Positions 43,177 to 52,389 of a stretch of 64,000 bases of DNA are shown here, piece by piece. The DNA is taken from positions 6,572,001 through 6,636,000 of the forward strand of contig NZ_JAUSZD010000002.1 of assembly GCF_030817275.1 (NCBI RefSeq). The letters run 5' to 3'. Below the pieces are notes generated by a model. That model was not told the DNA's origin. It did not search any database and was given only the letters and a program-made list of their open reading frames with translations. Positions within the stretch are counted from its first letter, which is position 1. Each line of letters starts with the position of its first letter. A program made the translations under genes and the position numbers. The stretch is from Paenibacillus sp. V4I7 (GTDB lineage: Bacteria > Bacillota > Bacilli > Paenibacillales > NBRC-103111).

Positions 43177-44196
43177 ATGTCAACAACATCTCTATCCCCT
43201 GGAACTGGTTCACTACAACCCACAATGGAGCAAGTGGTCACCCGACCGATTTTGCGCAAAAAAAGGCTGGTTTTTACCATCCTCATTTCATTTCTAATTC
43301 TATGCACTTCTTTACTTCTTGGTTTTCACGCCTATATTGCTTGGACACTGGCTCGGCCGCATATTGACCCGCTATATTCGGATCCGATGAGGGCCGTTGG
43401 TCTTCCTTACAACAATGTGACCTTCCCAAGTCTGAATGGTACGTCAAACCTAGACGGTTGGTTCATTCCTGGTAAGTCCGACAAAACTGTTATCTTCTCC
43501 CATGGTTACGGCGGTAATCGCGAAGAACTTTGGGTTCCCATTTACAACTTAGCCCGCGAACTTCATTTGCAAAACTACAATGTTCTCATGTTCGACTATG
43601 GCTATGTGCACCCTAACAGCAAACGAATTATGACTGGCGGCATTCAAGAATCGCAAGAGTTGCTTGGCGCCATCCATTATATCAAGCAGGAATCTACCGG
43701 TCCTATTTATATTTGGGGCTTCTCAATGGGAGCAGGAACAGCACTACAGACTGCTCTTCAAAGTGGCAACGATATTTCGGGGATGATTCTGGACAGCACT
43801 TTTTTGCTTAATCCAGACACACTCTATCATAATATGAAGCAAGTCGTTAACGTGCCTAAATTTCCATCTTTACCGCTTGTACGCTTATTCTTCCCTTTGC
43901 TCAATGGTGTAAGCTTGCAAGAAGTGCCTTACAACAAAGTAACCTCAACAGCTTATCCGATGCCGATTTTCTTCATCCATGGAACGGAAGATTACAAAGC
44001 ACCCTATGGCCTGGTAGAAGATATGTTCAAGCAGCAAAAAGACTCAAAATCCAAGCTGTGGATCATCCCAAAAGCGCAGCATGAGCTGCTGTACCGAGCA
44101 GAGCCGAAATCGTATATGCGCCGAACGATGAATTTCCTTAACGGTATCACAACTATTCCAATGCAAGCTAACCTTGGTATTCCCTCCTCCCTATAA
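43177..44196 (+). CDS. membrane-anchored alpha/beta hydrolase
   Basis: A 339-residue protein with one N-terminal transmembrane segment (about residues 32-55) and an outward alpha/beta hydrolase domain. The oxyanion region is FSHGYGGNREE near residue 110, the nucleophile elbow GFSMGAGTA near residue 184, the acid probably in FFIHGTEDYK, and the His in KAQHELLYR. It resembles YqkD/BEM46-type hydrolases of unknown substrate. GGAGGG precedes the ATG. The tandem repeat array is about 200 bp upstream. Confidence 0.82.
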   Translation: MSTTSLSPGTGSLQPTMEQVVTRPILRKKRLVFTILISFLILCTSLLLGFHAYIAWTLARPHIDPLYSDPMRAVGLPYNNVTFPSLNGTSNLDGWFIPGKSDKTVIFSHGYGGNREELWVPIYNLARELHLQNYNVLMFDYGYVHPNSKRIMTGGIQESQELLGAIHYIKQESTGPIYIWGFSMGAGTALQTALQSGNDISGMILDSTFLLNPDTLYHNMKQVVNVPKFPSLPLVRLFFPLLNGVSLQEVPYNKVTSTAYPMPIFFIHGTEDYKAPYGLVEDMFKQQKDSKSKLWIIPKAQHELLYRAEPKSYMRRTMNFLNGITTIPMQANLGIPSSL

Positions 44197-44197
44197 A

Positions 44198-44227
44198 ATC
44201 GGCCCCTCGCGGGCCGATATTTTTTTG
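44198..44227 (+). terminator. terminator of the hydrolase gene
   Basis: ATCGGCCC (44198-44205) pairs with GGGCCGAT (44211-44218), followed by T7. Confidence 0.88.
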
Positions 44228-44273
44228 CGTCTAATTATACCGCGCCTACTCGCTTTCGCATCGTTTCACCCAA

Positions 44274-45593
44274 CTAATCCATCTCATAAATCGAGCCGGA
44301 TTTGCTTGCGAACAATTCGGCGTAGACTTTCTCCGCGTAGGCGTCGGTCATACCGGAAATGTAATCCGCGACGAAACGCGGCCAGCTCCAGATAGCATTA
44401 CGGCGCTCGTAGCTATCTATCCAGTCGGGAGGCATGATCCACTGCCCCTTGTCCTTGTCGATGAAGCTGTCCCACAGGCGCTCGACGATGATCTCGCTGC
44501 GTTTTTGCAGACGCAGCACGCGAAAGTCTTTGATCAGCGTGACCCATGCAAGCTTCTTGAGGATTTCCATCGTTCGCAGCAGATTCATATCCTCGGCTCC
44601 GTCTTTCACGAGCGCAACCTTTTTCCAGCCTCGGTCAGGGTCATCCAGTATGTCCAGGCTACTTGCGAAAGAGCTCACCCAGCGTGCTTTCATCTCTCTG
44701 CGCGTACGCGATTCTTCCCCGTTACACTCTGAGAAAATTTGCTCCCATTGGTCCAGATAGTCTGACAGAACTTGCCTGACCATTTGCTCGATATTGACTT
44801 GCTCCCAGCCGAATTTATGCTTATTAGGATCATTTAATATTTCCATGACCACATGACGAATCAGTCTTTGATCCTCAAAAAAGGTTGCGTTCATTTGAAT
44901 TTTACCAGCACGAATTCCATCTTCAATATCATGGGTGGAGTACGCAATATCGTCGCATAAATCCATCAATTGTGCTTCCAAGGTCGAAGTGCCCTCCGGC
45001 ATGTTCCATTGCGAGCGCAGATCACGAATGATTTCCCACTCCGAGGCATAGACACCCTTAAGTCGGCCTTCTTCCTCAATCAAAAATGGATACTTATTAA
45101 TTCCAAGAAGAACTGCAGCTGTAAGATCCAGGCCGCTTTCACTGCCTGCTCTTTTTTCGAGAAACATCAGGATACGGAAATTTTGGGCGTTGCCTTCATA
45201 TTTTAAGTCATGATCCCTCATTAAAATATGATTCAGAACCTCTTCCCCTTTATGCCCGAAAGGCGGATGACCGAAGTCATGAGCGATCGACGCACACTCA
45301 ACGACAGTAGGATCAATGATCAAGCCAGGGTGCTCTCTTTTACTCAAAAAAGGATTCGTCCGTTCTAAACGCTTCGCCACTTCTCTGGCAATTTGGGATA
45401 CTTCGAGCGAATGTGTTAAACGTGTTCGATAGTAATCACCTGATCCTGCGCCGAACACCTGAGATTTACCCTGCAGCCGACGAAAGGTCGGAGATTGAAT
45501 TAACCTCGCATAATCCCGCTCAAATTCATCCCGTTCTTCACTCAATTTAGAGGAACCGGCCTCACCTGGCCGATATTTTCGTATGTTGTTCAT
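44274..45593 (-). CDS. dgt: dGTP triphosphohydrolase-like HD protein
   Basis: A 439-residue HD-superfamily enzyme of the deoxyguanosinetriphosphate triphosphohydrolase type, which trims dNTP pools. HD features are RLTHSLEVSQIAR (first His) and SIAHDFGHPPFGHKGE (HD pair), with a later DDIAYSTHDIEDG Asp. The N terminus carries the family QGKSQVF segment. The open frame reaches 45680, but GGAGG is 7 nt before the ATG at 45593. Substrate may be other dNTPs, since family specificity varies. Confidence 0.88.
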   Translation of the reverse strand: MNNIRKYRPGEAGSSKLSEERDEFERDYARLIQSPTFRRLQGKSQVFGAGSGDYYRTRLTHSLEVSQIAREVAKRLERTNPFLSKREHPGLIIDPTVVECASIAHDFGHPPFGHKGEEVLNHILMRDHDLKYEGNAQNFRILMFLEKRAGSESGLDLTAAVLLGINKYPFLIEEEGRLKGVYASEWEIIRDLRSQWNMPEGTSTLEAQLMDLCDDIAYSTHDIEDGIRAGKIQMNATFFEDQRLIRHVVMEILNDPNKHKFGWEQVNIEQMVRQVLSDYLDQWEQIFSECNGEESRTRREMKARWVSSFASSLDILDDPDRGWKKVALVKDGAEDMNLLRTMEILKKLAWVTLIKDFRVLRLQKRSEIIVERLWDSFIDKDKGQWIMPPDWIDSYERRNAIWSWPRFVADYISGMTDAYAEKVYAELFASKSGSIYEMD

Positions 45594-45740
45594 AAGCTTG
45601 CCTCCTCTAGTGCTGTTGCCGGACGCCCGGTATAGTTCGTAGTTTATTTGTTCAATTAGCCACTCCGTAAACCTCTTCATGTTTCCTATCAGTTTATGCT
45701 ACTGCATGTACGATAGTCCCTTGGGGATCTTGAATTATGT

Positions 45741-45824
45741 GAGAAAACTTCCCTCGAGCATTCAAAGTTGAGCGACCGCGAGATAAACCTCTTCGAAAAT
45801 TTTAAACTTACTTATGTGGTAAAA
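45741..45824. repeat. intergenic element, copy 2
   Basis: GAGAAAAC (45741), ATTCAAAGTTGAGCGACCGC (45760-45779) and CTTATGTGGTAAAA (45811-45824) match copy 1 in order and orientation, with a shorter middle. It lies in the 340-bp gap between folE and dgt. Confidence 0.65.
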
Positions 45825-45873
45825 TAATACTATATCGTCTACCTCGCAACAAGTCATGACGCGCTTCCTGAAC

Positions 45874-45919
45874 AAAAAAAGGGATGCTGCACAAGACTAT
45901 TGTCTCCATGCACATCCCT
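45874..45919 (-). terminator. terminator of folE
   Basis: AGGGATG...CATCCCT stem (45880-45887 with 45913-45919), with additional inner pairing, and a T7 run on the minus strand. Confidence 0.75.
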
Positions 45920-45932
45920 CTTACGCATTGCT

Positions 45933-46520
45933 TTATTTCAACAAAGACAGAAATTCGGTACGAAGTGTTGAGTCCGTGCGGAAAGAACCGCGAACAGCCG
46001 AGGTAATCGTTTGACTTCCGTATTTTTTCACGCCTCTGGAGCACATACACATATGTTCTCCCTCCACGACAACCATGACGCCGTGCGGCTTTAGCACATC
46101 ATCTAGAATGTCGGCGATTTCTGAAGTAATCCGCTCCTGCACCTGCAGCTTACGAGTGACCACATCAACCAGACGAGCAAATTTGCTAAGTCCAGCCACT
46201 TTTCCGCTAGGCAAGTACCCTACATGCACTTTCCCGAAAAAGGGCGCCATATGATGCTCACATTGACTGTAATAGATAATGTCCTTAATAATAACCAACT
46301 CTTCGTGCTGTTCATCAAAAGTTACACCCATCACATCGCGCGGATTCGCCTCATAGCCCGAAAAAATTTCTTCATACATACGGGTTACGCGAGCAGGTGT
46401 GTCCAATAATCCTTCCCGATCTACATCCTCGCCAATCAGCCGTAAAATCTCTCGGACATGCTGTTCAATCAGCTCCCGATTTTCAGCAACTCTTGTATTT
46501 TTGTAGTCAATAGACGCCAT
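45933..46520 (-). CDS. folE: GTP cyclohydrolase I
   Basis: A 195-residue type I GTP cyclohydrolase, which makes 7,8-dihydroneopterin triphosphate for folate and 7-deazaguanine pathways. Zinc ligands lie in QCEHHMAPFFG and EHMCMCSRGV. The SKFARLVDV and QVQERIT segments are typical. GAGGAG is 11 nt before the ATG. QueG, another enzyme linked to queuosine, is encoded 3 kb away. A TetR gene lies just upstream on the same strand. Confidence 0.95.
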   Translation of the reverse strand: MASIDYKNTRVAENRELIEQHVREILRLIGEDVDREGLLDTPARVTRMYEEIFSGYEANPRDVMGVTFDEQHEELVIIKDIIYYSQCEHHMAPFFGKVHVGYLPSGKVAGLSKFARLVDVVTRKLQVQERITSEIADILDDVLKPHGVMVVVEGEHMCMCSRGVKKYGSQTITSAVRGSFRTDSTLRTEFLSLLK

Positions 46521-46547
46521 CTTTTTATCACTCCTCTTTCTTCTCCT

Positions 46548-47126
46548 CTACCCTATACAAACGGTCAAAACCTTGATACTGTCTCGCAGCGCTCTGCTGT
46601 CTTTGTGCGTTTTGGTAAGCAGCATCCCACCCTGTAGAAGGGATACTATCGGGGTCGCCAGCTCCACTGGGGTTAACCCCTGCAGCAGCAGCTCGCCTTG
46701 TCTCTTACCTTCCTGCAAACAGGATTCTACCTCAGCCTCCAACTCCCTAAAAAAGCGGCTCAGCGGCTTACGCAGCTCCTCAGAGCTGTCACTCAGCTCC
46801 AAGGCCAGATTACCGAAGAAGCAGCCTCTGCGGCATTCATGCTCCTCACAAAAAGCCAGCATGCGTTCAAACAATGCCAGCACCCGCTGCTTCGGCGATA
46901 ATTGCGAATTACCCAAACTAGGCTCCATCACAGATTGCCGCATCTCCTGAACCTTGCGCTCAATAACTTTCAAACCTAGTTCTTCTTTACTTTTAAAATG
47001 GTAGTAAAAATTGCTCTTGCATACCCCGCTGCTCGTCAATATATCTTCCAGACCCGTTCCTTGAAAACCATGATCATGAAATAAATCCATGGCTGCTTCC
47101 ATGATGCGGTCTTTGTTGCTAGCCAT
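46548..47126 (-). CDS. TetR-family regulator
   Basis: A 192-residue TetR-type repressor. The HTH is in residues 5-55, with DLFHDHGFQGTGLEDIL and SNFYYHFKSKEEL. The ligand domain has ECRRGCFFGNLALELSD, a Cys-containing pattern seen in YxaF/NemR-like members, so thiol or electrophile sensing is possible. The ATG at 47126 has AGAGGTGG upstream and is preferred over the GTG at 47138. An imperfect palindrome TAGTAC...GTCCTA at about 47146-47163 may be its operator. It ends 27 bp before folE, so read-through into folE is possible. Confidence 0.82.
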   Translation of the reverse strand: MASNKDRIMEAAMDLFHDHGFQGTGLEDILTSSGVCKSNFYYHFKSKEELGLKVIERKVQEMRQSVMEPSLGNSQLSPKQRVLALFERMLAFCEEHECRRGCFFGNLALELSDSSEELRKPLSRFFRELEAEVESCLQEGKRQGELLLQGLTPVELATPIVSLLQGGMLLTKTHKDSRALRDSIKVLTVCIG

Positions 47127-47175
47127 CGCTTGAGCCACCTCTGAATAGTACTGGTATGTCCTACTCTATATTAGG

Positions 47176-47225
47176 AAAGGCTCCTGCTGCCCACCGTTCG
47201 TACGGTTAAACAGCAGAGCCCTTTT
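47176..47225. terminator. bidirectional hairpin between yneF and the TetR gene
   Basis: AAAGGCTCCTGCTG (47176-47189) pairs with CAGCAGAGCCCTTT (47211-47224), and an inner CCGT/ACGG stem is present. For minus-strand transcripts from yneF the T tract is poor. Confidence 0.55.
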
Positions 47226-47249
47226 GAAGGGTTATTCTAACCCTACGTC

Positions 47250-47459
47250 CTATTTCCACTTTTGGTTTTTCATCATTTGCTGTGCTTTGTTCAGTTGCTG
47301 CTTATTCATGTTGTAGCCCATTTGCTTCGCCATTTTTTGCAGCATTTCCGGATTGTTCTGCATGGATTCCAGCTGTCTTTTTAAATAGAATACGCCGATA
47401 AAGAACCCACCGACCAAGCCAACAATTAACGTGAGAATGGGAATCAGATAACTCCACAT
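47250..47459 (-). CDS. yneF: YneF family (UPF0154) small membrane protein
   Basis: A 69-residue protein with one N-terminal membrane helix (residues 5-25) and a basic amphipathic tail with NPEMLQKMAKQMGYN, typical of UPF0154/YneF in Firmicutes. It is the last gene in a co-directional run after the HD-GYP gene. Function is unknown in all organisms I can recall. Confidence 0.88.
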   Translation of the reverse strand: MWSYLIPILTLIVGLVGGFFIGVFYLKRQLESMQNNPEMLQKMAKQMGYNMNKQQLNKAQQMMKNQKWK

Positions 47460-47549
47460 ATTTATGCCCCCTGCATGTACAAATTGATATCGATTGCTTG
47501 CCTTATCATATCATTTCTGTTCATCTCTTTACAAATGACTATCCCTTTA

Positions 47550-48581
47550 TTACAGAACCTGTTCGATGAAAATGGTCGTATGCTTGGCCAAATCAATTTC
47601 TTTGATATCTAGCTCTTTATCCATCGTATTTTGCTTCACGATTCGCACAATTGGACGGCTTGGCAGTCCTCTATGCTGTCCGACCACGACACCTGTCTCC
47701 CGATTGGACAAACGAACGGAAGCTCCCGTCGGATAGATCGAGACGATTTTCAGAAACTGGATCAAGACATCGCGATCAAGCTGGGTCTCCGCTACCGCCA
47801 TCATATGCTCGCAAGCCTCATGCGGCAGCATCCGGCGCCCTAAGGAGACATCAAAGAGCAGATTATCGTACCTATTCGCGACGGCCGTAATTTTCGCATA
47901 AATATGAATATCTTCACTCATAAGTCCTCTTGGAACCCCTTGACCGTTAAGCGTTTCATGATGCTGGAAGGCTACATGGGCAATGAGCAGGCTGAATTCA
48001 CGCTTGTTCTTCAGAAGCTCGAAGCCGCGCCAAGTATGATGCTTCTTCATGTCGGGCGACTCATCATCGCAAACAAGCTCCACCTTACCCACATCATGCA
48101 GAAGCGCACCAATGGCTAGTTCCTTCAATTGGGTTCCATTGAATCCCATATTAATCCCAATGAGCACGGCCATCATACAGACATTCGTTGCATGGATATA
48201 CATCTCGTTATCCTGCGTACGAATATCCGTCAACTGCACGAGGACATCCCTATTTTTCATGATCTCATCCAGCAGCGTATTAATCGAAATGCTCATAGCA
48301 CGCGAGTTAAATTCCTTACCCGACTGGATAGCCGCAAACGTTTGACCCATTTGCTGCATAACGATACGTTTGGTTTCATCCGAAAGGATTTCCGGGATTT
48401 CTACATCCTCTAGGTTCGGATCTTTGATGTAAATCATTGTGACTCCGATTCGGTTTAGCGTGTTAATCATAAACACCGTTAATTGCACATCTTCTGAAAG
48501 CAAAACAGCTCCATTGCTGGCAAATATCGTTCGGCCCAAAATTTGACCCGGCTCAACGGAATCCAAATGCACATATTTCAT
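47550..48581 (-). CDS. HD-GYP domain protein with altered GYP motif
   Basis: A 343-residue protein. The N-terminal region (about 1-110) is DUF3391-like, and an HD-GYP phosphodiesterase domain follows. The metal-site HD is intact (LLHDVGKVEL) and a second His pair is present (FQHHETLNGQGVP), but the GYP signature reads GVP. HD-GYP proteins hydrolyse cyclic di-GMP; loss of the Tyr may reduce or alter activity. The ATG at 48581 has GGAG at 8 nt; the frame opens with a GTG at 48590. It follows ogt by 17 nt on the same strand. Confidence 0.85.
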   Translation of the reverse strand: MKYVHLDSVEPGQILGRTIFASNGAVLLSEDVQLTVFMINTLNRIGVTMIYIKDPNLEDVEIPEILSDETKRIVMQQMGQTFAAIQSGKEFNSRAMSISINTLLDEIMKNRDVLVQLTDIRTQDNEMYIHATNVCMMAVLIGINMGFNGTQLKELAIGALLHDVGKVELVCDDESPDMKKHHTWRGFELLKNKREFSLLIAHVAFQHHETLNGQGVPRGLMSEDIHIYAKITAVANRYDNLLFDVSLGRRMLPHEACEHMMAVAETQLDRDVLIQFLKIVSIYPTGASVRLSNRETGVVVGQHRGLPSRPIVRIVKQNTMDKELDIKEIDLAKHTTIFIEQVL

Positions 48582-48598
48582 AGGATTCACTCCACGTT

Positions 48599-49153
48599 TT
48601 ATTTATTAGTTATTACCGTATTCGGGCTCCGTTCCAAATCGAGCAAGAGCACTTTTATTGGGAGACCTCCGCCGTAACCAACAAGGTCGCCACTAGCGCC
48701 AATAATGCGATGACAAGGGATAATGACGGGAATTGGGTTTTTATTGTTAGCTCCACCAACCGCTCTGACGGCTTTCGGCGAGCCTATGGTTTCTGCAATA
48801 TGTTTATAGGAAGCTGTCTCTCCATATGGAATAGAGAGCAGTGCTGTCCAGACTTGTTTCTGAAATTCAGTTCCCTGTAAATCCAGTTCACCCTCAAAGC
48901 TTAAACGTTCTCCTCTAAAGTATTGCTCCAACTGCTGTACAATCGGTTCGAGCCGTGAGGCATTCTCTTGCAGCTCATGCCTGCCAAACCAGCGGTTAGC
49001 CCATTGCTGCAGCTTCTCTTGGTTCTGTTCGTAGGTGCCGAAATCAACCTTGCAAATTCCCTGTAAGGTCGATACTAGAACAAGAGGACCTATTGGAGAA
49101 TTAACCTCCGTATAGGAAAGGACGGTCGCAGCTTGTGTCTGTTGCTGTGTCAT
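48599..49153 (-). CDS. ogt: methylated-DNA--protein-cysteine methyltransferase
   Basis: A 184-residue O6-alkylguanine-DNA alkyltransferase. The acceptor Cys is in IPCHRIIGASGDLVGYGGGL, preceded by YGETASYKHIAETIGSPKAVRAVG (helix-turn-helix with the Tyr/Arg DNA contacts; cited in part as SYKHIAE and KAVRAVG). It removes alkyl groups from DNA in a one-time reaction. Its ATG overlaps the QueG stop codon (ATGA), so the genes are coupled. Confidence 0.92.
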   Translation of the reverse strand: MTQQQTQAATVLSYTEVNSPIGPLVLVSTLQGICKVDFGTYEQNQEKLQQWANRWFGRHELQENASRLEPIVQQLEQYFRGERLSFEGELDLQGTEFQKQVWTALLSIPYGETASYKHIAETIGSPKAVRAVGGANNKNPIPVIIPCHRIIGASGDLVGYGGGLPIKVLLLDLERSPNTVITNK

Positions 49154-50355
49154 ATCTGCTCTTTCTCCCCCTTATCAGCTGTAGAATGGCTTATTACGTC
49201 GAGCGCCTTCTCGATATCCTGCATAACAGCGGTTTCCTGCTCGGCTTCTTGAGCTTTATCTAGAGCAGCTGCCGCGTCTTCGCCGCCAATCCGACCTAGC
49301 GCCCACGCTGCCGTAGCCCTGATCTCAGGGCGAGGATCCGTCAGCAGCAGCTCTCTAAGGACGGATACAGCTGTCCTGTCCTTGAAATTCCCGAGCGCGA
49401 TAATGGCATTGCGCTGGATCGGCTTCTTGCCTCTCCAGGACGCTGCAATGCGCCCGTACTGCTCCTTGAAATCCTTGTTCGACATAGTCAGCAAGGGGAT
49501 TAACAGCGGCTTGACCTTCTCGGGGTCAGGCTCGAGCTCAGGATGATGCGTCCAGTTCATCCCCTTGTTCTTCGGACAGACGATCTGACAGGTGTCACAG
49601 CCATAGAGGCGGTTGCCGATTTTCAGCTTAAACTCGTCATCGACATAGCCCTTGGTCTGCGTGACGAAAGAGATGCAGCGGCTTGAATTCAGCTGCCCTG
49701 GACCGACTAGCGCTCCAGTGGGACAGGCATCGATGCAAATCGTGCAGTCCCCGCACTGATCCATAATAGATGTATCGGATGTAAACGGTATATTCGTGAT
49801 CATTTCGCCCAAATAAACCCACGATCCCCACTCGGGGGTGATGACGGCGCAGTTTTTGCCGGTCCAACCGATCCCAGCCCGCTCGGCCACGGCGCGGTCG
49901 ACCAGTGCACCGGTATCAACCATGCTTTGCAGTCTCGCATCAGGCACGCGCTGTGCGATGAAAGCCTCCAGCTTCGCGAGCCTATCGCGAAGCACGTCGT
50001 GGTAGTCGCTCCCCCACGAGGAGCGCGAAATAATCCCCCGATAAGCCCCAGGCTCGGATCGGGGTGGGTTCGGCAGTTTCGACGGGTACGCAACAGCGAT
50101 GGAAATGATCGACTGAGGAGCGTCGAAGCTTAAGCTTGGATGTACCCGCTTCTCGATATCCGGCTCCTCGAAGCCGGATTCAAACCCCTTCTCCCTATGG
50201 TGGAGAAGGATCTCTTTCAGTTCCGTGAACGGCTCTGCTGACGTGAAGCCGATCTTATCAATACCGAGGGACGACGCGGCTTCCACGATCTCTTGTTGAA
50301 GCTTGCGCCAATCCGCATCTGTTCCTGCTGCTATGGAAACCGCCAACCCTCTCAC
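49150..50355 (-). CDS. queG: epoxyqueuosine reductase
   Basis: A 401-residue QueG, the cobalamin and iron-sulfur enzyme that reduces epoxyqueuosine to queuosine in tRNA. Two 4Fe-4S clusters are indicated by CGDCTICIDACPTGAL and YGCDTCQIVCPKNKG. The C-terminal HEAT-like repeat region (about 310-375, with LLTDPRPEIRATAAWALGRIGG) is typical of the longer Gram-positive form. The frame starts with GTG at 50355; a TTG three codons later has better spacing to AGGTGA, so the exact start is open. The gene is coupled to ogt downstream and lies 27 bp after the signal peptidase gene. Confidence 0.92.
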   Translation of the reverse strand: MRGLAVSIAAGTDADWRKLQQEIVEAASSLGIDKIGFTSAEPFTELKEILLHHREKGFESGFEEPDIEKRVHPSLSFDAPQSIISIAVAYPSKLPNPPRSEPGAYRGIISRSSWGSDYHDVLRDRLAKLEAFIAQRVPDARLQSMVDTGALVDRAVAERAGIGWTGKNCAVITPEWGSWVYLGEMITNIPFTSDTSIMDQCGDCTICIDACPTGALVGPGQLNSSRCISFVTQTKGYVDDEFKLKIGNRLYGCDTCQIVCPKNKGMNWTHHPELEPDPEKVKPLLIPLLTMSNKDFKEQYGRIAASWRGKKPIQRNAIIALGNFKDRTAVSVLRELLLTDPRPEIRATAAWALGRIGGEDAAAALDKAQEAEQETAVMQDIEKALDVISHSTADKGEKEQI

Positions 50356-50382
50356 CTCTCTCTTCTTTCGCGTCCGTTAACT

Positions 50383-50982
50383 TTAAAGCTTCTTGGCCAT
50401 TGCGAATGGCCACAGTACATATTCAGCTCGGCCTTGGATCAGACCCGTCGGAACATCCCCGAACCTGCGGCTGTCGCCACTTGCCGCCGCATGGCGGTTA
50501 TCGCCCATCACGAAGACGTGACCTTGCCCGACGCGTGTCGGTCCAAAGTCTCCGTCCTCGATGAGCGTATCTGTATACGGCTCCTCCATCTTGTCGCCGT
50601 TTACATACAGAAAACCGGCTCGGCCCTGCACCTCGTCGCCAGCAATTGCGACAATCCTTTTAACCAAGAAAGGATGCGTCACTGTGACAAACTCCTCAGA
50701 CTCTTTGAGAATGACAATCTCTCCGCGTTTGGGTGCCTTCACGTACGTAATGGCTTTGTTCACGAACAACCATTCCCCCTCCTGCAAGGTTGGCTGCATG
50801 GAGTGACCTCGAACCGTGGAGAGATTGAATCCGAATTGGTGTACGAGAATAACGACAAGAAGAGCTACAAGAATGGATTTCGTCCAATCCCATAGCTCAT
50901 GGGTTAGGCTTTTAGCCTCATGATAGTTCTTAGGCTGAGAAGCTGCTTTATTCGATTCAGTGCGTCCTACAAAGAAGCTCAT
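50383..50982 (-). CDS. lepB: signal peptidase I
   Basis: A 199-residue type I signal peptidase with one N-terminal membrane helix (about 32-50). The catalytic Ser is in RGHSMQPTL, the general-base Lys in LVKRIVAIAGD, and the conserved late motif is MGDNRHAAASGDSRRFG. It cleaves export signals outside the membrane. It overlaps the preceding DUF402 gene by 4 nt (ATGA) and has GGAGGAG inside that gene. Bacillus has several paralogues (sipS, sipT), and this one cannot be matched to one of them. Confidence 0.93.
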   Translation of the reverse strand: MSFFVGRTESNKAASQPKNYHEAKSLTHELWDWTKSILVALLVVILVHQFGFNLSTVRGHSMQPTLQEGEWLFVNKAITYVKAPKRGEIVILKESEEFVTVTHPFLVKRIVAIAGDEVQGRAGFLYVNGDKMEEPYTDTLIEDGDFGPTRVGQGHVFVMGDNRHAAASGDSRRFGDVPTGLIQGRAEYVLWPFAMAKKL

Positions 50983-51536
50983 TTATGCTCCTCCGTTCTA
51001 TACTTTTCCCACTGCTCGTAATAATACATAACCATATCATCTTGAAACGGCGGCTTGTCCGCGTTCACCAGCGCAAGTAAAGCTGCAAGACCTTCCTTCA
51101 CCTTCGTTTCCACAAGAGAAGAATAGTGATAATTCAGTTTATGGCGTTCATATTCATCTTGATCTACGATATGCACGGAACGATCCGGCATTCGAATAAC
51201 ATCAAGGTCGTAGTCAATATAAGTCAGTACTTGCTGGGTCACATACAGGGGAGATGCGACATTGCAGTAATATCTAACACCTGTTTCTTCTATAAGCGCA
51301 ACAATATTAAACCACATTTTGGGAATAAAAAAAGATACCCCTGGAATACGGCTAACCCACTCCTTGCCGTCAGCTTCCTGAATCTTGGTCTGGCTGTTAA
51401 TAAACACCATCATTTCTTGCTTCTGGTGATCGGCATGGAGGATGTGCTGCGGTACTCGCCAATTCGTCAGCCACATCCGGTGAAGATGGCCATCATGTTT
51501 GAAGCTTTTTATCACATACGGCGCGAAATTATCCAT
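50979..51536 (-). CDS. ntdP: DUF402 nucleoside tri/diphosphatase (NTdP, YgaC-like)
   Basis: A 185-residue DUF402 protein resembling Bacillus YgaC and Staphylococcus Sa1684, which hydrolyse nucleoside tri- and diphosphates. The core shows WLTNWRVPQHILHAD, YYCNVASPLYV and the acidic metal-site stretch TYIDYDLDVIRMPD. The ATG at 51536 has GAGGAG with 8-nt spacing; the TTG at 51542 is rejected. It heads the leftward run with signal peptidase I. Confidence 0.82.
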   Translation of the reverse strand: MDNFAPYVIKSFKHDGHLHRMWLTNWRVPQHILHADHQKQEMMVFINSQTKIQEADGKEWVSRIPGVSFFIPKMWFNIVALIEETGVRYYCNVASPLYVTQQVLTYIDYDLDVIRMPDRSVHIVDQDEYERHKLNYHYSSLVETKVKEGLAALLALVNADKPPFQDDMVMYYYEQWEKYRTEEHK

Positions 51537-51677
51537 GTCCAAAGCTCCTCTATTGGTAGCTGCCGAAAAGTTCCCATATTATATAGAAAAGCATATCTGA
51601 CCCCCAATTGCAATGGCGGCACAGATATGCTTCCCTCGTTCCAAATCTATTCATTTCATGGATATCCGAACGATCAG

Positions 51678-52109
51678 TTAAACACTGACTTTCTTCACAA
51701 TGCTGAGACGATGTGCGGTACGGGAAAAGTCCGATGTGCTGTAACCAGCAGACTCGTACACAGGCAGCACCATTTCATTATGAACATCCACCGTTACCAT
51801 AATCTTCTTCACGTTCCGATGAAGGAACCTTTGCTTCATTGCTTCGATCAAAGCTTTACCGATACCTTTACGTTGATACTCTGTTGCAACTGCGATCCGA
51901 TAGTAGTAGCCATTGTTGTTATCAATCGTACCGATAATCATGCCTACAACTTGCTCTTCTTCTTGAGCGATTAAAACAAGCTCTGTATCCCATGATAGTT
52001 GACGTGCGAAAGCTTCAATCGTTTCTTCATAGCAGGTTTCCGATAAAACATCCTGCAGAAGTGTCTTCACCGAAGAGGTATCACCAAGCTGAAATGAACG
52101 AACGTGCAT
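51678..52109 (-). CDS. GNAT-family acetyltransferase
   Basis: A 143-residue GNAT enzyme. The acetyl-CoA motif A is IAVATEYQRKGIGKALIEAM, with later VDVHNEMVLPVYESAGY as motif B. Length and pattern resemble RimI-like acetyltransferases, though the substrate is not evident. The ATG at 52109 has GGGAG about 8 nt upstream; the open frame reaches 52130. Monocistronic. Confidence 0.82.
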   Translation of the reverse strand: MHVRSFQLGDTSSVKTLLQDVLSETCYEETIEAFARQLSWDTELVLIAQEEEQVVGMIIGTIDNNNGYYYRIAVATEYQRKGIGKALIEAMKQRFLHRNVKKIMVTVDVHNEMVLPVYESAGYSTSDFSRTAHRLSIVKKVSV

Positions 52110-52389
52110 ACGGTTCTCTCCCAATTCCACTTTTATTTGTTAGGAATAATTTTTTGGTAAAGTAGTAAATACGACAAAAAAGTGCGGAATCCTGCTAAAA
52201 ATGTGTTAAAATTCACAAAAAACTTAGTTTTTTTCGGTTTTCCTCTTGAAAGCGCTTAAATGCAAGCGTTTTCACCAAATTATTTCAAATATTTAGCATA
52301 TTTATCGTCTAAAAGATATCACCTCATGTATAAAAATCGTGCTAACGTCGGATTTTATAGAAGGATGTGCAAGGAATGGAGGTGAATCC

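Noticed and set aside
45808-46050. 80-codon ORF at the end of folE
   Set aside because: Overlaps folE and its terminator in another frame; no start signal.
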